Source: Bradyrhizobium sp. SRL28
GTDB taxonomy: Bacteria; Pseudomonadota; Alphaproteobacteria; Rhizobiales; Xanthobacteraceae
Length of the DNA stretch: 64,000 bases
Assembly (NCBI RefSeq): GCF_018596315.1
Contig: NZ_JAHEAG010000022.1
Span: forward strand, 1-64,000
Reading direction: 5' to 3'
Every line of letters begins with the position of its first letter. The first letter of the stretch is position 1. Under the pieces are notes generated by a model, which made no database searches, was not told the DNA's origin, and saw only the letters and a program-made list of their open reading frames with translations. Of the stretch, positions 40,903 through 48,544 are shown one piece after another. The position numbers and the translations under genes were made by a program.

Positions 40903-41541
40903 ATGAGCGTTGTCCCGTTTCCCCCGATGAAGCGTCCGCTGGTCGCGATCCTGCGCGGCGTGAGGCCTGAGGAAGCGGCCGATATCGTCAGCGTGCTCAT
41001 TGACAGCGGCATGACGGCGATCGAGATCCCGCTCAACTCGCCGGATCCATTCCGCTCCATCGAGATCGCCGTCAAAAAAGCCCCTGCCGGAATCCTGGTG
41101 GGCGCGGGCACTGTCCTGACGCAGCAAGCTGTCGAGCGGCTCCATGACGTTGGCGGCCGGCTCCTGGTAACCCCCAACATCGATCCCGAGATCATCGCCC
41201 GGGCCCGGGCACTCGGCATGGTTACGATGCCCGGCGTCTTTACCCCGACGGAGGCGCTGCTGGCGGCCAAGGCGGGAGCTTCCAGCCTCAAATTCTTTCC
41301 GGCGAGCGTGCTTGGAGCCGCGGGAATCACCGCCATTCGCGCCGTTCTTCCCGCAGACCTGATGATCGCCGCCGTGGGTGGCGTCTCCGATGCGAATTTC
41401 GCGGACTACACCAAGGTCGGCATCCTGGCGTTCGGCCTCGGCAGCAGCCTCTACAAGCCCGGCATGACGGCAGCGGAAGTAGCTGTTCGCGCCAAGGCGA
41501 CGATCGAGGCGTACGACAAGGCGATTCAACAGGCGAGGTAG
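40903..41541 (+). CDS. dgoA: 2-dehydro-3-deoxy-6-phosphogalactonate aldolase
   Basis: Splits 2-dehydro-3-deoxy-6-phosphogalactonate to pyruvate and glyceraldehyde-3-phosphate. 212 residues, a KDPG-aldolase-type TIM barrel. Motifs: LVAILRGVRPEEAADIV, the catalytic Glu in GMTAIEIPLNSP, AGTVLTQQAVERL and the Schiff-base Lys in GASSLKFFPAS. The ATG immediately follows the dgoK stop (TGA ATG). A degraded partial copy of residues about 151-184 lies at 42381-42479. Confidence 0.95.
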   Translation: MSVVPFPPMKRPLVAILRGVRPEEAADIVSVLIDSGMTAIEIPLNSPDPFRSIEIAVKKAPAGILVGAGTVLTQQAVERLHDVGGRLLVTPNIDPEIIARARALGMVTMPGVFTPTEALLAAKAGASSLKFFPASVLGAAGITAIRAVLPADLMIAAVGGVSDANFADYTKVGILAFGLGSSLYKPGMTAAEVAVRAKATIEAYDKAIQQAR

Positions 41542-41687
41542 ATCTGGGAGGCAGGTCAGGCAACGCACGGGGCAACAGCGGGTGCCGTGCCCAAGCGCCG
41601 CTGGCCGAAGCGATGGCCTTGCTGGCTTTTGCCCTGTCGAGAGGTTAGGATTTAGAGCGGCGCGCGCCTTTCTCGGGAGGTTCGACC

Positions 41688-41921
41688 ATGACACGGCAGC
41701 TTTTATTCGCGATCGCCCTAATGGGCACCGGAGTGCTCCTCAACTCACCGGCAGAAGCACAGGTATGGCCATGTGAGGACAGAGTCGCGAATTGCCTGGG
41801 CAGATGTACCGACAGGACGGGAGGGGCAGGCGACTGGAGGGGCCATCAGAGCAAATGTTTGCGCTGCGACTGGCAGCTGATCAGATGTGTGCGCAACGCG
41901 AACATGCGCCGGTACTACTGA
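41688..41921 (+). CDS. Small secreted cysteine-rich protein
   Basis: 77 residues with a Sec signal (QLLFAIALMGTGVLLNSPAEA). GGGAGG lies 7 nt before the ATG. The mature 52 residues have six cysteines in WPCEDRVANCLGRC, SKCLRCDW and IRCVRN, with several Trp and Arg, suggesting a disulfide-bonded mini-protein. No family recognised; it lies between dgoA and another small secreted gene. Confidence 0.65.
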   Translation: MTRQLLFAIALMGTGVLLNSPAEAQVWPCEDRVANCLGRCTDRTGGAGDWRGHQSKCLRCDWQLIRCVRNANMRRYY

Positions 41922-42105
41922 ACGCGATGGCATACCCGTGCGGGCGATATAGCGGAGCTAACCGCACGGAAGTTCACGCGCTGACCGACCTTCAAAAGGT
42001 GGATGCCGACCGCGCTACGGTCTATCGCGCACGCGCGGAATGATTGGCTCAGCAAGCGCTGCCAGCAAGCATGCTTTCGTTCGCGTGACCTGGGATGGAG
42101 GCGGT

Positions 42106-42357
42106 ATGACACGTTGGACCGCAAGTGTCGTCGCAATCCTGCTGGCGGGCTTTCCCGGCGTTGCGAGCGCGCAAGTGAACTGCGCAGCGATACCTCAAGG
42201 ACCGGCGCGCACCGATTGCTACCTTGGCCTAAGTCAGTTCTATCGTGGGCAATCGGACCTTGCCGCTGCCAGAGCGCTCGCGCAATCAGACGCCGCCTGG
42301 TATCGGGCAATTACCGGAACAGACCCTCCGAAACACAGGCCACGTCGGCGACGATAA
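42106..42357 (+). CDS. Small secreted protein
   Basis: 83 residues. ATG at 42106 has GGAGG upstream; an earlier in-frame ATG at 42040 gives no signal peptide. Sec signal RWTASVVAILLAGFPGVASAQ, then two cysteines (NCAAIP, TDCYLG) and a helix-like stretch QSDLAAARALAQSDAAWYRA, ending in a basic tail (PPKHRPRRRR). The tail may be an artefact of the join with the degenerate dgoA copy that follows. Function unknown. Confidence 0.6.
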   Translation: MTRWTASVVAILLAGFPGVASAQVNCAAIPQGPARTDCYLGLSQFYRGQSDLAAARALAQSDAAWYRAITGTDPPKHRPRRRR

Positions 42358-42380
42358 AGCTCGGCTATTCCCGCGCAGCA

Positions 42381-42479
42381 CAGACCTGATGATCGCCGCC
42401 GTGGGCGATGTCTCCGACGCGAACCTTGTGGACTACACGCGGGCCGGCATTCTCATTCGGCCTCGGCAGCAGCCTCTAC
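42381..42479 (+). pseudogene. Degenerate partial copy of dgoA
   Basis: CAGACCTGATGATCGCCGCC begins a stretch that aligns with 41354-41453 inside dgoA. It carries substitutions plus a two-base deletion near 42451-42454 (CTCATTCGG against CTGGCGTTCGG), which breaks the frame. In the first frame it encodes DLMIAAVGDVSDANLVDYTR against DLMIAAVGGVSDANFADYTK. It lies about 1 kb downstream of the parent. The copied segment has no start or end of a gene, so it is a scar. Confidence 0.85.
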
Positions 42480-42747
42480 TCGGACCTTCCGTGCCAGAGC
42501 CTTATTTGACACTGCTGCGCGGTCTGCCGGAAGGAAGCTCACCAGACTGACTGCAGCAACGAATGTAGTTGCACGACAATTTCACGTGTATTATGCTGTT
42601 TCAGCACCCTATCATTGTCCATTGTGAATTCCTTAGCCGCGATCTGATACTAGACGATCTTGATCAGCAGACGACCGCATCTGCAATATTCCGATTTTGA
42701 CGGCTGCCAATGCAGCGCGCGTTTCTTTGCACCAGAGGGGGACCGCT

Positions 42748-43731
42748 ATGAAGCGTCTCCAAGTCGTCGGATTAGTCCTGGCGATGTCCTGCAACAGCGT
42801 TGCAGGCCAACAGAATGCACCCACCATTGAATATTCGGGTATATGCGATGCATCGGCTGGAGCTGCCCTTACTGCCGAAATGTTTATTGTCGCAGGTGAT
42901 GAGGATAACATTTTGCGTGTCTATCGCCGCGGCGAGCCGAATGTCGCGCAGGCTTTTCCCCTTGACCAATTCCTGAAACCCGACCCCGACGAACCAGAGG
43001 CCGATATCGAAGGCGCCGCACGCATTGACGATCTAATTTATTGGACTACCTCGCATGGACAGAACAAAAACGGCAAGAACCGTTCAAGCCGGCATCGACT
43101 GTTCGCGACCGCGGTGGCGGTAAAGGACGATAAGGTTACGATCAAACCGACAGGTACCGCCTATACGAATTTGCGGGTTGATCTGATCGGTGCGCCGCAG
43201 CTTGGAAAATACAATTTGAAGATTGCGGCCACGCTCGCTCCTGAGGAGCTGGGCGGATTTAACATCGAGGGGCTGGCCGCAACGCCCGATGGCCGCCTTT
43301 TGCTGGGATTTCGCAACCCGATTACCGAGGGTAAAGCCCTGGTGGTGCCAATCGAAAATCCGAAGGAGGTCGTCAACGGCAAGAGGGCCGAGATCGGAAT
43401 GCCGATCGAGATTGCGCTCGATGGTCGAGGCATCCGAAGCATAGAATTCAGCCCTGAGCGCAACCTCTATTTGGTCGTTGCCGGGCCTTACGACGACGCA
43501 GGCTCTTTTGCGCTTTACGCATGGTCAGGACAGCCGAAGGACGTCCCCGTGCTCGTTAATGAAATAGACTTCGGCACGTTGAATGTTGAAGGAGCGTTCT
43601 TTGCACCAAACGATAAAACGCGCCTCCACGTGATTAGCGATGATGGTGGCCGCAAGATAGGTGAGAAAGATTGCAAGAAGATCGATCTTAATATGCAACG
43701 CTTTAGAGCAACGTCCCTTACCCTTCCCTGA
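42748..43731 (+). CDS. Secreted DUF3616-type protein
   Basis: 327 residues. AGAGGGGGA precedes ATG 42748. Sec signal (QVVGLVLAMSCNSVAGQ). The rest looks like a six-bladed propeller-type repeat protein of the DUF3616 kind: SAGAALTAEMFIVAGDEDNI, IEGAARIDDLIYWTTSHGQN, RLFATAVAVKDDKVTI, FNIEGLAATPDGRLLLGFRN and VEGAFFAPNDKTRLHVISDD. Function of the family is unknown; periplasmic location is likely. It is the last gene before the lysozyme/protease cassette but separated from it by 233 bp. Confidence 0.78.
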   Translation: MKRLQVVGLVLAMSCNSVAGQQNAPTIEYSGICDASAGAALTAEMFIVAGDEDNILRVYRRGEPNVAQAFPLDQFLKPDPDEPEADIEGAARIDDLIYWTTSHGQNKNGKNRSSRHRLFATAVAVKDDKVTIKPTGTAYTNLRVDLIGAPQLGKYNLKIAATLAPEELGGFNIEGLAATPDGRLLLGFRNPITEGKALVVPIENPKEVVNGKRAEIGMPIEIALDGRGIRSIEFSPERNLYLVVAGPYDDAGSFALYAWSGQPKDVPVLVNEIDFGTLNVEGAFFAPNDKTRLHVISDDGGRKIGEKDCKKIDLNMQRFRATSLTLP

Positions 43732-43964
43732 AGGAGCCGGCGACATCTCCATTCATGATAGATCACAGTGATACGCAGTAGCTTACGCTCGGAGCTAACG
43801 GCTTAGGACGGACTGTCGCTTCGCGACCTCTCACGCTCGCAGTTTGACAAGTCCCGAATGACGAATGCTATCAGAGCGTGTAAGATTGTCTCGCGGCACA
43901 AATGTAATTCCGAAGTGATATTTCATCTCTTTGTCCTTGAGAAGCCAAGCAGCAGGAGATCCCC

Positions 43965-45950
43965 ATGAACAATCTCGGGCTTGTCGCAGCGGAGATCGAA
44001 AGCGTCATCACCGCTCTCAGCTATCGCGAGCGGGAGGAGGTCATTGCGGAAGCTGCAACCGAAATCGGCGCCACCGTAGCGGCGGCACCTTCCGCGCAGG
44101 CGATCGCCGCGGCCGAGCGGGTGTCCGCCAAGGCCTTCAAGCTGATCGTCGACTATGAGACCGGCGGAAAAGCCTTTTACGAGCAGATCATCAAGCAGCG
44201 GCCGATCTGGCCGAAGGAAGCCTCGGGCATCACCATCGGCTTCGGCTATGATCTCGGCTACGTCACGCTTGACGAATACCGAAGCGACTGGGTTCATGTG
44301 ATCGCGACGCTCACGGTCGCACAGAAAAGCGCGATGGAGGCCTGCATCGGTTTCCACAGCGGCAAGGATTCCGCCGCGAAGATGCAGGCGCTGCTCGCCA
44401 ACGTGAAGGACATCGTCTTCAGTTGGGACGCTTCGCAGATCGTTTTCAAGGCGAAGACGCTGCCGAAATTCGCTTTGCTGACCGATCAGGCCCTGCCGAA
44501 CTGCAGCCTGCTCAACGGTGACTGCTTTGGGGTGCTGGTATCGCTCACCTTTAACCGCGGCCCCTCCTACAGCCGGCAGCGGCAGCCCAATGACGTCAAA
44601 GACCGCTATCGCGAGATGCGCAACATCAAAGCCGACATGATTGCGAAGACTTTCGCCGATATCCCAAAGCAGTTGAAGGAAATGATCCGTATCTGGGTCG
44701 GCACCGCGGTCGAAACCGGCCTGCGCCGGCGACGCATCGACGAGGCGAACCTGTTTGCTGCCGGGCTTGCCGCCGGAATCGTCGCTTCGCCCATCGATGG
44801 CGCTGCACCGGAGGCAACGCCCGCCGTTGCGGCGGCAGTGATGCACGACGACGAGGAATGGCTGGAGGTGACCGAGGACGACGTCGCAGCAGAGGCGCTT
44901 GCCGGGATGATGTTTACGGCCGCGGCAGCCGGAGCGAAGTGGGCTGGTGATGAGGTGCAGCCGGACTACGCGCATATCGGACCGAACCTGCCGACTGGTC
45001 TCGCCTTCACGCTTACTGCCAACGATCTCGCACTCCTGGCGCAACTGAACGACTTCGACGTGACGTCCGCGGGCGATGCGCCGATCCTGTTCGGCCTGCG
45101 CGGCGCCGGCATCGTCAAAGATCATACGACAGACGGAGAGATCGTACTGATCGACCAGCGGCCGGATCACATCCTGCCGCGCTGCGTGATCGGCGTGTGG
45201 AACAGGGCGGTCGGCAAGGTAAGCGTGTTTCCTGCCTCTACCGTGCCCAACCAGGCGGCCGTCGCGCTGTACAAAAACACGCAGAGGGCCGGCAATCTGC
45301 TCGCCACCGGCTTCTATGAATATCGGTGCGGGCCGCACACGACGAAAAATCAGAGTACGCCGGGCGCATTCTTGTTGCGCAACCCGGACATGTCGCACCG
45401 AACCGTCGTGGTCCGGCGCTCCCGGGATGATCTCGTCTATCAGCGAAGAGACATGGCGGACCGTTGCGAGCCCGGCGACAACATTCATCCAACCTTCTTC
45501 AGCCAGCCGGTCGCCTTCTCCTCGCTGGGCTGCCAGACCGTGGTCGGCACTTGCAGGAACGGCACGCACTCGGGGCCGTGGGCGGCGTTCCGCACCGCCG
45601 TCGGCTTCACCACGGCGAACGGTGTGCCGGGAAAGGCCTTCAACTACATGCTTCTTACTGGAGCCGAGGCGCGCACGGCATCACAGCTGCGCACCGGCGG
45701 GCTCACCACCGACAAGATCGCTCTGCGCAGGCTGCGTCGCCTGCGCTTCGGCTCGCGCGGCCCCGCGGTCACGGCACTGCAGCAACAGCTCAACCTTCCG
45801 AATCCGGACGGCGACTTCGGCCCGAACACTTGCGCTGAGCTGCACAAGCTGCAGAAGAACCTGCCCGGATCGACCGGCTCGGACGGAATCCTCACGCCGG
45901 AGCTGCATGACGCCCAAGGCTGGCAGTTCCTAGCGAGCATTGGTGTGTAG
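43965..45950 (+). CDS. Multidomain lysozyme-like / YkuD-like / peptidoglycan-binding protein
   Basis: 661 residues, no signal peptide; GCAGGAGA precedes the ATG. Residues about 1-52 are a helical leader. About 53-240 resemble a T4-type lysozyme: YETGGKAFYEQ with candidate Glu65, then GITIGFGYDLGYVTLDEY and VSLTFNRGPSYS. A low-complexity linker (about 275-320, Ala/Glu/Asp) follows. About 325-570: VIGVWNRAVGKVSVFPAS, NQSTPGAFLLRNP and DNIHPTFF...SSLGCQTV with His508 and Cys523, reminiscent of the His-(S)xGC site of L,D-transpeptidase-like domains (tentative). About 592-660: PG_binding_1-like LRFGSRGPAVTALQQQLNLP. First gene of a four-gene same-strand set with a subtilase and a caspase-like protease. 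Confidence 0.75.
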   Translation: MNNLGLVAAEIESVITALSYREREEVIAEAATEIGATVAAAPSAQAIAAAERVSAKAFKLIVDYETGGKAFYEQIIKQRPIWPKEASGITIGFGYDLGYVTLDEYRSDWVHVIATLTVAQKSAMEACIGFHSGKDSAAKMQALLANVKDIVFSWDASQIVFKAKTLPKFALLTDQALPNCSLLNGDCFGVLVSLTFNRGPSYSRQRQPNDVKDRYREMRNIKADMIAKTFADIPKQLKEMIRIWVGTAVETGLRRRRIDEANLFAAGLAAGIVASPIDGAAPEATPAVAAAVMHDDEEWLEVTEDDVAAEALAGMMFTAAAAGAKWAGDEVQPDYAHIGPNLPTGLAFTLTANDLALLAQLNDFDVTSAGDAPILFGLRGAGIVKDHTTDGEIVLIDQRPDHILPRCVIGVWNRAVGKVSVFPASTVPNQAAVALYKNTQRAGNLLATGFYEYRCGPHTTKNQSTPGAFLLRNPDMSHRTVVVRRSRDDLVYQRRDMADRCEPGDNIHPTFFSQPVAFSSLGCQTVVGTCRNGTHSGPWAAFRTAVGFTTANGVPGKAFNYMLLTGAEARTASQLRTGGLTTDKIALRRLRRLRFGSRGPAVTALQQQLNLPNPDGDFGPNTCAELHKLQKNLPGSTGSDGILTPELHDAQGWQFLASIGV

Positions 45951-46132
45951 ATGACGGAGTCATAGACTCGCCAAACGGACGGGATTTTGAACGGCCGCCA
46001 TCAGCAAACTGCTTGGTACCTACGTCACCGCCTCGCGCAAAAGGGCGCTTGAGAATCCCTGATGATCCAATCTCGGAAGATTCAGTCCGGCCATAGCTAG
46101 CAGTGCGCATTAAACGGGAAAGGGAGATCGAT

Positions 46133-47311
46133 ATGACTGAGTTCATAGTGCTCAAGAATGCAAGCCGCATCAGGACCACGAGTCCATTCGAGGAATTCGG
46201 ACCGACGCCGGCGAGCGCTCCCGCAGCACCCGAGCCCAAAGTCGAAGTCCATAATGTCACGCCCGCGGACGCGCAATCCATGGCACAGGACCGGCAGGTA
46301 GCGGCGGTCGCGATTCCGATGCCAATCTCTCTGATCAAGCCCTGCGACGCCGATTTGCCGGCCGGTGTTACGGCCGCCACCGACGCCTGGGGCATCTCTG
46401 CGGTCAAGGCCGATACGTCGCCTTTCACGGGCGATGGCGTGGTCGTGGCGGTGCTCGATACCGGCATCGACAAGTCGCACCCGGCCTTCACCGGTGTGGA
46501 CATCATCGAGAAGGATTTTTCCGGCAGCGGCGACGGAGACAAGAACGGTCATGGCACCCACTGCGCCGCGACGATTTTTGGCCGCGACGTCAACGGCAAA
46601 CGCGTTGGCATCGCTCGCGGTGTCAGGAAGGCGCTGATCGGCAAGGTGCTGGCCGATCATGGCGGCGGCAATTCCGACATGATCTTCCGCGGTATCCAGT
46701 GGGCACTCGAACAGGGGGCTCATGTTATCTCGATGTCACTCGGGTTCGACTTTCCGGGCGCCGTGCAACGGATGGTGAATGGCGGAATCCCGATTGAGCC
46801 TGCGACCTCCAATGCCCTCGAAGCCTATCGTTCCAATCTCCGTTTCTTCGATGCCTTGATGCAGATGGTCGAAGCAAAGGGAGCATTTGGCGATACGGCC
46901 GTAGTTGTCGCTGCGACCGGCAACGAAAGCGACCGGCCGACCTTCACGGTCGCCGCGTCGCTGCCCGCGGCGTCGAGAGGAATCATCTCGGTCGCTGCTT
47001 TGGGCAGGAACGCGGCCGGCACGTTCGACGTAGCCAATTTTTCGAACACGATGTCGCAGCTTGCAGCACCTGGGGTCGATATCCTCTCGGCAAAGCCTGG
47101 CGGCGGACTTGTGTCGATGAACGGAACGAGCATGGCCTGTCCGCACGTTGCTGGCGTTGCCGCACTGTGGTGGGAAGCACTGAGAAAGCCTGGCGTGGTC
47201 AGGGCGACCGCAAGCCTTGTCACCAGCAAGCTGCTCGCCACGGCAGGTACCGACGGCCTGTCTAGTGGACCGCTCGACCGCGGCGTAGGTATAGTCACCG
47301 CGCCGCAATAG
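46133..47311 (+). CDS. Subtilisin-like serine protease (S8) without signal peptide
   Basis: 392 residues. AGGGAGA precedes the ATG. Catalytic triad intact: Asp109 in VLDTGIDKSHP, His140 in NGHGTHCAATIFG, Ser333 in NGTSMACPHVAGVAAL; oxyanion Asn264 in ATGNESDRP. The first 80 residues are Pro/Ala-rich with no hydrophobic signal and no clear inhibitor I9 prodomain, so it is probably cytosolic or exported by another route. It lies 182 bp after the lysozyme-like gene and 55 bp before the caspase-like gene. Pairing of S8 and caspase-like proteases suggests a proteolytic cascade; inference. Confidence 0.9.
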   Translation: MTEFIVLKNASRIRTTSPFEEFGPTPASAPAAPEPKVEVHNVTPADAQSMAQDRQVAAVAIPMPISLIKPCDADLPAGVTAATDAWGISAVKADTSPFTGDGVVVAVLDTGIDKSHPAFTGVDIIEKDFSGSGDGDKNGHGTHCAATIFGRDVNGKRVGIARGVRKALIGKVLADHGGGNSDMIFRGIQWALEQGAHVISMSLGFDFPGAVQRMVNGGIPIEPATSNALEAYRSNLRFFDALMQMVEAKGAFGDTAVVVAATGNESDRPTFTVAASLPAASRGIISVAALGRNAAGTFDVANFSNTMSQLAAPGVDILSAKPGGGLVSMNGTSMACPHVAGVAALWWEALRKPGVVRATASLVTSKLLATAGTDGLSSGPLDRGVGIVTAPQ

Positions 47312-47366
47312 TCACGTGCTCGTGATGGACGAACGGACAAGGGCAGCGGTCGGAGGAAGAGGTGCT

Positions 47367-48539
47367 ATGCCGGATGCGGGTCTGGTCCATCAGGTGAACG
47401 TCAATGGTCCGGGCACGCATCTGATCGCCATCGGCATCGGTTGCTACCACCATTTGCCAGGCGGCCCCGGAACGACGACGAAACATCATCTCGGGCTTGG
47501 TCAACTGAGCTCGCCGCCAATTTCGGCGCGCGCGGTGGCTTCCTGGTTCATCGAGAAATTCGACTGCACCGAGCGGCCGCTTGCAAGCGTCTCGCTTGTG
47601 GTCTCGGAAAAAACGCCGCAGCCGTTCGAGAATCCGGTAACGGGACAAAAATTTGAGACGTTGCCGACAGGGACGATCGAAGAGGTGAAGACGGCGCTCC
47701 GGCAATGGATCACGCGTGCCGAGACCGATTCCCGCAATAGCATTATTCTCTATTTCTGCGGACATGGGCTCTCGGCCGGCGTGCAGAACTATTACCTGAT
47801 GCGCGATTATGGCGAGGACAACGAAGATCCGCTCTTCGGCGCCATCAACTTCAGGAATTTGCTGAGCGGGCTAAGCACGAAGAAGCCGAGCTATCAGCTT
47901 CTGCTGTTCGACGCATGCCGCTTGCCCAATCCAATGATCGAACTTAATCGCGACGGCGGTCAGTCAATCTTCGTTGCGGATCCGGCGGGGCGGCTCGGCG
48001 CAGCGGAAACGCTGCAGCAATGTCCGATCTTCGCAACGGAGCTCGACCGGGCGTCGCTTGGTTTTGCCGATCAGCCGAGCCTGTGCGCCCGAGCTTTCAT
48101 TCGGGTTATGGACGGCGCAAGTTGCAGGAAGGAGGATGGGAACTGGTACGTGACGACGCACCGTATTGTCGAGGCGTTGTCCGACTTCCAGAATCGCGAG
48201 GCAACCAAGGGCGACCGGGTGCAGAGTGCGGACGCCAACAATTTTGCGAAATTCAGGCTTCGTCGGCTGAAGGAGATTCCGCGAATTCCGGTGTTCGTGC
48301 GGCTCAACGATCCCGAGAAAGGTAAGCTGGTCAGGATCACCGCAGCGCGGGCCAACCAACCGACGCAGTGTATCTCGGATCCTGCTGCCCCGAACTTTGT
48401 GGCAGTCGGAGAATTCGAGGCCGCGCTTGAGATCGGTGAGTATGATTTCAGGGCCGAACGTATCGATCTGACGGCGCCGGCATCCGTGGTCAGCGAGGTG
48501 GTGATGCCGACATATGTCGATGTCAATCTGGCGGTCTAG
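47367..48539 (+). CDS. Caspase-like cysteine protease (C14-type) with C-terminal beta domain
   Basis: 390 residues from ATG 47367, which has the strong site GGAGGAAGAGG; GTG 47316 and ATG 47325 are upstream alternatives. Residues about 12-250 have the caspase-type core: HLIAIGIGCYHHLPGG, the first strand; IILYFCGHGLSAG with His133; LLLFDACRLPNP with Cys184, the Cys/His dyad of metacaspases and prokaryotic caspases. Residues about 300-390 (VFVRLNDPEKGKLVRITAAR, LEIGEYDFRAERIDLTAPAS) look beta-rich, similar to the N-terminus of the next gene's product. No signal peptide. Five bases before the next gene, so co-translated with it. Confidence 0.85.
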   Translation: MPDAGLVHQVNVNGPGTHLIAIGIGCYHHLPGGPGTTTKHHLGLGQLSSPPISARAVASWFIEKFDCTERPLASVSLVVSEKTPQPFENPVTGQKFETLPTGTIEEVKTALRQWITRAETDSRNSIILYFCGHGLSAGVQNYYLMRDYGEDNEDPLFGAINFRNLLSGLSTKKPSYQLLLFDACRLPNPMIELNRDGGQSIFVADPAGRLGAAETLQQCPIFATELDRASLGFADQPSLCARAFIRVMDGASCRKEDGNWYVTTHRIVEALSDFQNREATKGDRVQSADANNFAKFRLRRLKEIPRIPVFVRLNDPEKGKLVRITAARANQPTQCISDPAAPNFVAVGEFEAALEIGEYDFRAERIDLTAPASVVSEVVMPTYVDVNLAV

Positions 48540-48544
48540 CTGCT

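Noticed and set aside
43923..45569. 548-codon open frame on the minus strand
   Set aside because: It lies wholly opposite the lysozyme-like gene, has no binding site, and its translation (His/Arg/Asp-rich) looks like antisense of a high-GC gene.
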